From contig SCNT01000002.1 in the NCBI GenBank assembly GCA_005503165.1, positions 62,001-126,000 on the forward strand: 64,000 bases of DNA. The letters run 5' to 3'. Within the stretch, counting starts at the first letter, position 1. Each line of letters begins with the position of its first letter. Under the pieces are notes generated by a model. It was not told the origin of the DNA. It did not search any database and saw only the letters and a list, made by a program, of their open reading frames with translations. Origin of the DNA: Sphingomonadaceae bacterium 3R27E2-A. Lineage in GTDB: Bacteria > Pseudomonadota > Alphaproteobacteria > Sphingomonadales > Sphingomonadaceae. This document shows positions 21,098 through 28,465 of the stretch, piece by piece. A program made the translations under genes and the position numbers.

Positions 21098-22585
21098 ATG
21101 AGCGCATTCGGACGCCGCCCCGGTACCGCAGGACGCCCCGCCTTTGGCGTGGCGAAGCCGATGCAGGGCGGCGCGGGTAGCGGCGGCGGCCAGTTTCCCG
21201 CGCTCGACATGGCGCCGATGGCCGATCCGGGGGCAACGGCCCCCGTCCCCGAAATGGAGGCGATGGAGCGGCTCAACCAGCGCTCGTCCGCCGAGAATAT
21301 GGAGCCCGAAAAGGCGCAGGGGTTCGAAGCCAGCGTCCACAAGATCAAGGAACAGGTGCTCCCGCGCCTGCTCGAACGCGTCGATCCCGAGGCCGCGGCG
21401 ACGCTCAGCAAAGACGAGCTGACCGAGGAATTCCGCCCGATCATCCTCGAGGTGCTCGCCGAGCTGCGCATCACGCTCAACCGCCGCGAGCAATTCGCGC
21501 TCGAAAAGGTGCTCGTCGACGAGCTCCTGGGCTTCGGCCCGCTCGAGGAATTGCTCGCCGACCCCGACATCAGCGACATCATGGTCAACGGCCCGTACCA
21601 GACCTATGTCGAGCGCAAGGGCCAGCTGGTCATCGCGCCGATCCAGTTCCGCGACGAACAGCATCTGTTCCAGATCGCGCAGCGCATCTGCAACCAGGTC
21701 GGCCGCCGCGTCGACCAGACCACGCCGCTCGCCGACGCCCGATTGAAGGACGGCAGCCGCGTCAACGTGATCGTGCCGCCGCTGAGCCTGCGCGGTACCG
21801 CGATCTCGATTCGTAAATTCTCGGCCAAGCCGATCACGCTCGACATGCTCTGCCAATGGGGCGCGATGAGCCAGAAGATGTGCACCGCATTGAAGATCGC
21901 GGGCGCGAGCCGCTTCAACATCGTCATTTCGGGCGGCACCGGCTCGGGCAAGACGACGATGCTCAACGCTCTCTCCAAGATGATCGATCCCGGCGAGCGC
22001 GTGCTGACGATCGAGGACGCCGCCGAACTTCGCCTGCAGCAGCCGCACTGGCTGCCGCTCGAAACGCGCCCCGCGAACCTCGAAGGCAATGGCGCGATCC
22101 ACATGGGCGACCTCGTCAAGAACGCGCTGCGTATGCGCCCCGACCGCATCATCATGGGTGAGGTTCGCGGCGCCGAATGTTTCGATCTGCTCGCCGCGAT
22201 GAACACCGGTCACGACGGCTCGATGTGTACGCTCCACAGCAACAGCCCGCGCGAATGCCTCGGCCGTATGGAGAATATGGTGCTGATGGGCGACATCAAG
22301 ATCCCGAAGGAAGCGATCTCGAAGCAGATCGCCGATTCGGTCGACCTGATCGTCCAGATCAAGCGCCTGCGCGACGGTTCGCGCCGCGTCACCAACGTCA
22401 CCGAGGTGATCGGCATGGAAGGCGACGTCATCGTCACCCAGGAATTGTTCAAGTTCGAATATATGGACGAGGACAAGGACGGGAAGATCATGGGCGAATA
22501 TCGCTCGATGGGCCTGCGCCCCTACACGCTGGAAAAGGCGCGCCAGTTCGGTTTCGACCAGCCCTATCTCGAGGCGTGCCTCTGA
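21098..22585 (+). CDS. cpaF: CpaF/TadA-type secretion ATPase
   Basis: A hexameric ATPase that powers Tad (Flp) pilus assembly. 495 residues from the preferred ATG, which follows CAGGACAGC; an ATG 30 bases upstream would add MIMIRKQDSI. The N-terminal roughly 75 residues are low complexity (Gly/Ala/Pro). The catalytic domain shows GGTGSGKT (Walker A, about 279-287), Asp box LTIEDAAELRLQQPHW, Walker B region PDRIIMGEVRG and a histidine box near TGHDGSMCTLHSNSP. No other Tad gene (cpaB, C, E, tadB/C, pilin) is adjacent, so it is an orphan within this window and its partners must be elsewhere. Confidence 0.93.
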   Translation: MSAFGRRPGTAGRPAFGVAKPMQGGAGSGGGQFPALDMAPMADPGATAPVPEMEAMERLNQRSSAENMEPEKAQGFEASVHKIKEQVLPRLLERVDPEAAATLSKDELTEEFRPIILEVLAELRITLNRREQFALEKVLVDELLGFGPLEELLADPDISDIMVNGPYQTYVERKGQLVIAPIQFRDEQHLFQIAQRICNQVGRRVDQTTPLADARLKDGSRVNVIVPPLSLRGTAISIRKFSAKPITLDMLCQWGAMSQKMCTALKIAGASRFNIVISGGTGSGKTTMLNALSKMIDPGERVLTIEDAAELRLQQPHWLPLETRPANLEGNGAIHMGDLVKNALRMRPDRIIMGEVRGAECFDLLAAMNTGHDGSMCTLHSNSPRECLGRMENMVLMGDIKIPKEAISKQIADSVDLIVQIKRLRDGSRRVTNVTEVIGMEGDVIVTQELFKFEYMDEDKDGKIMGEYRSMGLRPYTLEKARQFGFDQPYLEACL

Positions 22586-22619
22586 CGCGTGCCCCGTCCC
22601 CGCCCGTGCAGGGCCGCCA

Positions 22620-22808
22620 TCATTTCTGATGAATCCAGAAGGCCAGCGCAAAGATCGCGACGCAGGCGGAGGCCAGTGCGATACCGCGCCAGGGCATGAA
22701 CCCCACCCGGTCGACGTCGCGGCGGTTGTTGCGGCGCCAGTTCGCCCATTCGGCGACGCCGCATAGCAACGCCGCGCCGATGCTCACCGACAGCATGGAC
22801 ACTTGCAT
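22620..22808 (-). CDS. Small two-helix membrane protein
   Basis: 62 residues with two hydrophobic helices (about 3-20 and 42-58) joined by a very basic loop (NWRRNNRRDVDRVGFMPWRG). The basic loop predicts a cytosolic connector with both ends outward. Gene-like codon use and an uninterrupted frame support a real gene, but I recognise no family. It sits between cpaF (convergent) and a methyltransferase (divergent). Function unknown. Confidence 0.6.
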   Translation of the reverse strand: MQVSMLSVSIGAALLCGVAEWANWRRNNRRDVDRVGFMPWRGIALASACVAIFALAFWIHQK

Positions 22809-22890
22809 CTAGGCCTTTCCCTTCGCACTATGGCCGTCCCCCCATCCGGGCTGGCACCGACCGGCCCGCTCCCCGAGAGAGGTGCCCGAT

Positions 22891-23718
22891 ATGCGTCATT
22901 TCCATGCCGTTGCAAGTGCAGCGCTGATCGCCGTTGCCGCGTGCAGCGCCCCCGCGTCGAACGCCACCGCCAGCGAAGCCGCCAAGCCCGGCGATGCGAT
23001 CGCCGCCGCAGTCGCCGCGCCGACGCGCACCCCCGCCAATGTCGCGCGCGATCCCTATCGCCACCCCGCCGAAACGCTCGCCTTTTTCGGGGTGAAGCCC
23101 GGCGACACCGTGGTCGAGCTGTGGCCCGGCGGCGGCTGGTACACCGAAATCCTCGCCCCGCTCGCCAAGAGCGGCGGCGGCACGCTCTATGTCGCAGCGC
23201 CGTGGGAACGCGGGCTCAACCGCTTCAGGGAAAAGCAGGCCGCCGACGCCGCGACCTATGGCGCGGTCAAGCTCGCCGAATTCCCGCAGACGGGCGCGAG
23301 TCCCAAGGTCCCCGACGCCAGCGTCGACGTCGTGCTGACCTTTCGCAACGTCCACAACTGGCGCTTCGACGGCACCGACAATACGGCCAATGCCTTCAAG
23401 CAGATCTTTGCGATGCTCAAGCCCGGCGGTACGCTGGGCGTCGTGGATCACCGGCTGAACGAGAGCGACGACAGCGCGAAGGAAGAGAAATCGGGCTATA
23501 TGAAGGAAAGCTCGATCATCGCCTTTGCCGAGGCGGCGGGCTTCAAGCTCGCAGCCAGGAGCGAGATCAACGCCAATCCCAAGGACACCAAGGATTATGA
23601 GAAGGGCGTCTGGACGCTGCCGCCGAACCTGCGCGAGGGCGAGAAGGACCGCGAGAAATATCTGGCGATCGGCGAATCGGACCGCATGACGCTCAAATTC
23701 GTGAAGCCCGCGAACTGA
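22891..23718 (+). CDS. Lipoprotein with SAM-dependent methyltransferase fold
   Basis: 275 residues from the ATG preceded by GAGAGAGG; a GTG nine bases upstream is the alternative. The first 20 residues form a lipoprotein signal with lipobox VAAC. The mature chain has a Rossmann-type class I methyltransferase pattern: motif [16 protein letters not shown] (about 75-89), a motif II/III region with LTFRNVHNW (about 150), and [12 protein letters not shown] (about 180). An exported methyltransferase is puzzling because SAM is cytosolic. Similar predicted-exported proteins are annotated in other proteobacteria, but no substrate is known to me. The stop TGA overlaps the likely CTG start of aat. Confidence 0.84.
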   Translation: MRHFHAVASAALIAVAACSAPASNATASEAAKPGDAIAAAVAAPTRTPANVARDPYRHPAETLAFFGVKPGDTVVELWPGGGWYTEILAPLAKSGGGTLYVAAPWERGLNRFREKQAADAATYGAVKLAEFPQTGASPKVPDASVDVVLTFRNVHNWRFDGTDNTANAFKQIFAMLKPGGTLGVVDHRLNESDDSAKEEKSGYMKESSIIAFAEAAGFKLAARSEINANPKDTKDYEKGVWTLPPNLREGEKDREKYLAIGESDRMTLKFVKPAN

Positions 23719-24494
23719 AGCCGTTTGAGACCATAGACCCCGCGCTGCTGCTCAGCGCCTATGCGCAGGGGCTTTTCCCGATGGCCGACGCGGCGGACGA
23801 CCCGTCGGTCCATTGGGTCGAGCCGCGGCTGCGCGCGATCCTGCCGCTGGACGGCTTCCGCCTGTCGCGCCGGCTGAAAAGGACGATCGTCGGCGAGCAT
23901 TTCCACGTCACCACCGATCGCGCCTTCGCAGACATGATGGCGCTCTGCGCCGAGCCCGCCGCCGACCGCCCGACGACGTGGATCAACCCGGTGATCAAAG
24001 CGAGCTACGAGCGGCTCTTCCGCCTCGGCCATGCCCACAGCGTCGAATGCTGGCAGCAGGGCGAGCTGGTCGGCGGACTCTACGGCGTCACATTGGGCCG
24101 CGCCTTTTTCGGCGAATCGATGGTCAGCCGCGTGCGCGACGCCTCGAAGGTCGCGCTCGCGCATCTCGTCGCGCGGCTGATCGCCGGCGGCTGGCAGTTG
24201 CTCGACTGCCAGTTCATCACCCCGCACCTCGAATCGCTCGGCGCGATCGAGATCAGCCAGGCTGACTATCTGGGACGGCTCTATTCGGTGTTGGCGGGGG
24301 CGGGGACCGCCGGCGCCGGTGCGGGCGCCGGAGACGCTGCGGGCGGCGTCGGCGTCCCCTCGCCGCCGTTCGCGGCGGGAGACTGGGGCGCGCTCGACGC
24401 CTTGGGCGCTGCGGCACCGGACTTGGCCACCGCGCGTGCGACGGGCTCGCCGCCCGGATATGTCATCGCGCAGCTCTTGACGAAAACGTCGTAG
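23715..24494 (+). CDS. aat: Leucyl/phenylalanyl-tRNA-protein transferase
   Basis: Aat adds Leu or Phe to proteins with N-terminal Arg or Lys, marking them for ClpS/ClpAP (N-end rule). The core is clear: [38 protein letters not shown]. The first ATG (23781) would begin inside the conserved N-terminus. In-frame codons before it read [16 protein letters not shown], which all family members have, so translation must begin further upstream. There is no ATG, GTG or TTG in frame there; a CTG overlapping the preceding stop (CTGA) is the best candidate and is used here. The C-terminus also lacks a stop at the usual place and continues about 68 Gly/Ala-rich residues, antisense to the end of the DUF2155 gene. 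Confidence 0.88.
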   Translation: MKPFETIDPALLLSAYAQGLFPMADAADDPSVHWVEPRLRAILPLDGFRLSRRLKRTIVGEHFHVTTDRAFADMMALCAEPAADRPTTWINPVIKASYERLFRLGHAHSVECWQQGELVGGLYGVTLGRAFFGESMVSRVRDASKVALAHLVARLIAGGWQLLDCQFITPHLESLGAIEISQADYLGRLYSVLAGAGTAGAGAGAGDAAGGVGVPSPPFAAGDWGALDALGAAAPDLATARATGSPPGYVIAQLLTKTS

Positions 24495-24934
24495 ATCGGG
24501 TGCTGGATCACGTTGCGCTCGGGGCGCTCACGGAAGATCCAGCCCGAAAAGACGCGGTACCACTGGTCGTCGCGCTGGTCCTGAACGGTGAGCTGGACGA
24601 AGGCGCCGGTCTCGGGCGGATCTTCCCACGGCGCGGTCTGTTCGCAGGCGCGCAGCCGGACGATCGCGCGACCGACGCGCGCGCTGTCGCCGGGCTTCAT
24701 CTCGAGCTCGCGGACGAGCCCGTTGCGCTTGTTGAGCAGGCCGACCACCGCGACACGTTCGGCCATCGGGGTCGCACCCTCGATGCCGCCGACCTCGGCG
24801 GGCACGCGTTCGGACTTGGCGATCGTCTGCACGGTCGCGCTGCCGTTACCCTTGGGCGCGCTGCGGTCGCAGCCGGCAAGCGCGCTCGCGGCGAGCAGCG
24901 CGACCAGCGCGGTCGGGATCGGGCGCGCGCGCAT
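24281..24934 (-). CDS. DUF2155 lipoprotein
   Basis: 217 residues. The first 22 form a lipoprotein signal (lipobox ALAGC). The central DUF2155 domain (about 60-150) contains [43 protein letters not shown] (split), [11 protein letters not shown] and [11 protein letters not shown], the family signature with two conserved cysteines. A Pro/Ala-rich tail of about 50 residues follows and is the part that overlaps aat on the other strand. DUF2155 proteins are characteristic of alphaproteobacteria and occur next to complex I or aat genes; function unknown. It starts five bases after the NDUFA12 stop. Confidence 0.9.
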   Translation of the reverse strand: MRARPIPTALVALLAASALAGCDRSAPKGNGSATVQTIAKSERVPAEVGGIEGATPMAERVAVVGLLNKRNGLVRELEMKPGDSARVGRAIVRLRACEQTAPWEDPPETGAFVQLTVQDQRDDQWYRVFSGWIFRERPERNVIQHPIYDVFVKSCAMTYPGGEPVARAVAKSGAAAPKASSAPQSPAANGGEGTPTPPAASPAPAPAPAVPAPANTE

Positions 24935-24939
24935 TGGGC

Positions 24940-25326
24940 TCACTCGGCGCCGGGGCGCCACGCCTCGTAATCGCCGGTCGCGGCGGCGCGGCGACCGCCG
25001 CGTTCGAGCGCACCGGCGGGGCGATAGGCGCCCGTGCTGCCGGTCAGGTTCGCACTCGGATCCTTTTCCCACGCGCGCGGCGCGGGCAGGACGTCGGCGG
25101 GAAGCTCGTCGAAGGTGCCGTGCAGCCAGCCGTGCCATTCGGGCGGTACGCGGCTCGCGTCGTTCGATCCGTTGTAGATCACCCAGCGGCGATTGCCCTT
25201 CTTGGCGCGGTGATAGGTGTTGCCGAGGCTGTCCTCGCCGACCTTCTCGCCGCTCGCCCAGCTGTTCAGCAGCGTGCCGACGGTCGCGCCGTCCCACCAG
25301 GTGAAAATCTTGCCTAAAATGCCCAT
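24940..25326 (-). CDS. NADH:ubiquinone oxidoreductase NDUFA12-family subunit
   Basis: 128 residues matching the NDUFA12 (B17.2) supernumerary subunit of alphaproteobacterial and mitochondrial complex I. Signature segments are GTLLNSWASGEKVGEDSLGN, YYR-like YHRAKKGNRRWVIYNG, SRVPPEWHGWLHGTFDELP, and AWEKDPSANLTGST. The protein lacks membrane helices and binds the matrix/cytosol-side arm of complex I, where it supports assembly. It forms an operon with DUF2155, as in other alphaproteobacteria. The main nuo operon is not in this window. Confidence 0.95.
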   Translation of the reverse strand: MGILGKIFTWWDGATVGTLLNSWASGEKVGEDSLGNTYHRAKKGNRRWVIYNGSNDASRVPPEWHGWLHGTFDELPADVLPAPRAWEKDPSANLTGSTGAYRPAGALERGGRRAAATGDYEAWRPGAE

Positions 25327-25389
25327 GGCCGCGCGTTTACAGGCAAGCGGAGCGGTCGCGCAAGCGCCAAACCGCCTCGCCGCGCCCGA

Positions 25390-25845
25390 TCATTTGTCTT
25401 TCCACGTCACCGTCGCGGTCTCGTCGATGCCCAGCCGCGCCGCGGTGCCGCCCGCGAGTTCGAGCACCGCGCCTACCTCGCCGCCGCTGACTACCGGCTC
25501 CAGACTTTCGGGGATGGTGTTCTCGGCGATGCGGTCGATGCTGCCGTCGGGGCGGACGAAGATCATGTCGAGCGGAATCAGCGTGTTCTTCATCCAGAAG
25601 CTAGCATATTTGGGCTTGGCGAACGGAAACAGCATGCCGCCCCCCTCGGGCAGGCTGGTGCGGAACATCAGCCCCTTTTCCTGCTCTTCGGGCGTGCGCG
25701 CGACCTCGACATTGAAGACATGCACCTTTTCGGCCATCTTCACCGTCACCGCGGTCGACGAACTTTCCGCCGCCGCATCGCCCCCCGAACAGCCGGCCAG
25801 GGGCACCGCCACCATCAGGGCAAGGGCCGGAAACAGCGCGCGCAT
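25390..25845 (-). CDS. DUF192 lipoprotein
   Basis: 151 residues. The N-terminus is a lipoprotein signal with lipobox PLAGC (Cys 19). The DUF192 domain (about 35-150) shows VEVARTPEEQEKGLMFRTSL, FPFAKPKYASFWMKNTLIPL and DMIFVRPDGSI, the family core. The fold is known but the biochemical role is not. Start is supported by AAAGGATTAAG. It lies between NDUFA12 and recX on the same strand, with short gaps; cotranscription is possible. Confidence 0.92.
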   Translation of the reverse strand: MRALFPALALMVAVPLAGCSGGDAAAESSSTAVTVKMAEKVHVFNVEVARTPEEQEKGLMFRTSLPEGGGMLFPFAKPKYASFWMKNTLIPLDMIFVRPDGSIDRIAENTIPESLEPVVSGGEVGAVLELAGGTAARLGIDETATVTWKDK

Positions 25846-25879
25846 CTTAATCCTTTCGCCCTTTGGGAACACCACAGCC

Positions 25880-26452
25880 CTAATCGCGCGCCGCTTCTTC
25901 GTCCAGCGCCGCCAGCGCTTCGTCATCGCCGGGGCGAATCGCCAGGATCCGCCGTGCGAGGCCGAGCGAATGACCCGCGCGCGCAAAGGCCGCGACCTGC
26001 CGATCGCGCTTCGCCGGATCGTCCGCCGTGGCGGCGGCAAAGGGCCCGAAACGCCGTCGCCGCGCAAAGCCCAGCGCCGAAGCGAGCGCTTCCTTCTCGG
26101 CGGTTTCGACCGCCTCGCCGGCATCGTCGGGGGCGATGCCGTCGACGAAGAGCTGCGCCTTGACGCGCCGCAGCCCCAGCCCGCGCCGCGTCATCGCCGC
26201 GCCGCGCATTACGGCATATTGCCTGTCGTCGACGAAGCCCAGGCGCTCGACCTTTTCGACCAGCGCCTCGCACACCGCCGCCGGATCGGCGGCGTCGTTC
26301 CATTCGGATTCGCGTATCTTCCTCGAAAGATAGCGCATCAATTTGGCCCGGCTGGTGGCGAATCGCGCCACATAGGCCAGCGCCAGCTCGCCGAGCCTCG
26401 CTGCGTCCAAGGGTTTTCTGGCCCGGTCGGATCGCGCGCGGGAGTTGACCAT
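25880..26452 (-). CDS. recX: Regulatory protein RecX
   Basis: RecX binds RecA filaments and limits their activity. 190 residues. Three-helix repeats are visible: LGELALAYVARFATSRAKLMRYLSRKI (split), VEKVERLGFVDDRQYAVMRG, and GLGLRRVKAQLFVDGI, followed by a third repeat near the C-terminus (AFARAGHSLGLARRILAI). The ATG at 26452 is chosen because upstream residues do not match the family. It is not next to recA here. It diverges from the fatty acyl-AMP ligase gene. Confidence 0.85.
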   Translation of the reverse strand: MVNSRARSDRARKPLDAARLGELALAYVARFATSRAKLMRYLSRKIRESEWNDAADPAAVCEALVEKVERLGFVDDRQYAVMRGAAMTRRGLGLRRVKAQLFVDGIAPDDAGEAVETAEKEALASALGFARRRRFGPFAAATADDPAKRDRQVAAFARAGHSLGLARRILAIRPGDDEALAALDEEAARD

Positions 26453-26628
26453 GCCATGTTTATGCCACAGTCGGGCCCGATTGAGAACGACCAGCGCCGC
26501 CATATCGGGCACCAATGCCTGAAAATAGGCGATTTGTTCCAACGATAAGGGATCGCGCAGCACGTATGGCCCAGAAAGATGACATGCTTGTTGCCGCGCG
26601 CCCCGCATCGCGGGATGCCGGAGCTCCT

Positions 26629-28380
26629 ATGAACGACAGCAAGATTGACGCAGCCGACGCGCTCGTGCCGACGCCGACCGAATGCGCGCAGCCGCGCCGC
26701 TTTTCGGACTTCGCTACCGTCGGCGAAGCGCTCGACTATGCCGCCAGCGGCACCCGCGGGCTGAACTTCCACGATCCGCGCGGCAAGCTGGTGCGCCCCT
26801 ATCCGTACAGCGAGCTCAAGGCCGATTCGCTCGCCACCGCCTACCGGCTGATCGCGGCGGGGGTGCAGCCCGGCGACCGCATCGCGCTGATCGCCGAAAC
26901 CGGCGCCGAATTCGCCGCGCTCTTCTTCGGCACCATCTATGCCGGTGCCTGGCCGGTGCCGCTGCCGCTGCCGACCAGCTTCGGCGGGCGCGATTCCTAT
27001 GTCGGCCAGCTCGTCGTCCAGCTGACCAGCTGCGACCCCAAGATGCTGTTCTTTCCGCCCGAAATCGCGGCGATGGCGATCGAGGCGGCCGAGAAGCAGA
27101 ATGTCGCGCCGATGGACTGGAGCGAATTCGCCGCGCGTCCCGCGCCGCAAGCCGACCTTCCCGAACAGAAGACCGACGAGACCTGCTATCTCCAGTATAG
27201 CAGCGGCTCGACACGCTTCCCGCACGGGGTCGCAGTGACCCACGGCGCTTTGCTCAACAATCTCGCCGCGCATTCGCACGGCATGAACGTCCAGGACAGC
27301 GACCGCTGCATCAGCTGGCTGCCCTGGTATCACGACATGGGTCTCGTCGGCTGCCTGCTCTCGCCCGTCGCGAACCAGGTGTCGGTCGATTATCTCAAGA
27401 CCGAGGATTTCGCGCGCCGCCCGCTCGCCTGGCTCGACCTGATCAGCCGCAACCAGGGCACGACGCTCAGCTATTCGCCGACCTTCGGCTACGACATCTG
27501 CGCGCGCCGCGTGTCGAGCCAGACGCACGTCGCCGACCGCTTCGACCTCTCGCGCTGGCGCGTCGCGGGCAATGGCGCCGACATGATCCGCCCCGACGTG
27601 ATGCAGCATTTCGTCGACGCCTTTGCCGACGCGGGGTTCAAGGCGAGCGCCTTCCTGCCGAGCTACGGCCTCGCCGAGGCAACGCTGGCGGTCAGCATCA
27701 TGCCGCCGGGCGAGGGCATCGTCGTCGAGCTGGTCGAGGAAACCGAGCTGTCGGGCGCCGCCAACGACAGCGGCCGCCCCACCCGTTATCGCGCGATCGT
27801 CAATTGCGGCAAGGCCGCGCGCGACATGCTGATCGAGGTCCGCGACGAGGCGGGCAACATCCTGCCCGACCAGACCGTCGGCAAGGTGTGGTGCAGCGGG
27901 CCGTCGCTGATGACCGGCTATTACCGCGACCCCGAATCGACCGCCGCCTGCATGAAGGACGGCTGGCTCGACACGGGCGATATGGGCTATTTGTCAGGTG
28001 GTTACATCTATATCGTCGGCCGCGCCAAGGACATGATCATCATCAACGGCAAGAACCACTGGCCGCAGGATATCGAGTGGGCGGTCGAGCAGCTGCCGGG
28101 CTTCAAGTCGGGCGACATCGCTGCCTTCGCCATCACCGCACCGGGCGGCGAGGAGACTCCCGCGGTGCTCGTCCAGTGCCGCACCAGCGACGATGCCGAA
28201 CGCGCCGCGCTGCGCGAGACGATCCGCGAACGCGTCCGCGCGATCACCGGCATGAACTGCCTGATCGAGCTGATCCCGCCGCGCACCCTGCCGCGTACCA
28301 GCTCGGGCAAATTGAGCCGCTCGAAGGCACGCGCGCAATATCTCGCCGGGGAAATACAACCCTTCGCAATAGCGGCCTGA
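26629..28380 (+). CDS. Fatty acyl-AMP ligase
   Basis: An adenylate-forming enzyme activating fatty acids as acyl-AMP, usually for transfer to an acyl carrier protein. 583 residues. Visible are the A3-type loop YSSGSTRFPHGVAVTH (about 190-205), WLPWYHDMGLVG (about 228-239), YGLAEATLAVS (about 345), DTGDMGYL near 450, and the C-terminal hinge followed by GKNHWPQDIEW. Extra residues between the hinge and the A8 region are typical of FAALs rather than acyl-CoA synthetases. The start follows GGAGCTCCT; in-frame ATGs 63 and 114 bases upstream are alternatives. No PKS/NRPS partner is nearby. It is followed by a GGDEF-EAL gene. Confidence 0.9.
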   Translation: MNDSKIDAADALVPTPTECAQPRRFSDFATVGEALDYAASGTRGLNFHDPRGKLVRPYPYSELKADSLATAYRLIAAGVQPGDRIALIAETGAEFAALFFGTIYAGAWPVPLPLPTSFGGRDSYVGQLVVQLTSCDPKMLFFPPEIAAMAIEAAEKQNVAPMDWSEFAARPAPQADLPEQKTDETCYLQYSSGSTRFPHGVAVTHGALLNNLAAHSHGMNVQDSDRCISWLPWYHDMGLVGCLLSPVANQVSVDYLKTEDFARRPLAWLDLISRNQGTTLSYSPTFGYDICARRVSSQTHVADRFDLSRWRVAGNGADMIRPDVMQHFVDAFADAGFKASAFLPSYGLAEATLAVSIMPPGEGIVVELVEETELSGAANDSGRPTRYRAIVNCGKAARDMLIEVRDEAGNILPDQTVGKVWCSGPSLMTGYYRDPESTAACMKDGWLDTGDMGYLSGGYIYIVGRAKDMIIINGKNHWPQDIEWAVEQLPGFKSGDIAAFAITAPGGEETPAVLVQCRTSDDAERAALRETIRERVRAITGMNCLIELIPPRTLPRTSSGKLSRSKARAQYLAGEIQPFAIAA

Positions 28381-28465
28381 TGCCCTTGCCGCACGGGTAC
28401 GGGAAAAGCGCCGGCGAACGGCGGATAGTTACTTTCGAGTAACCCCGTTTCGCTAGACAGTCCCT

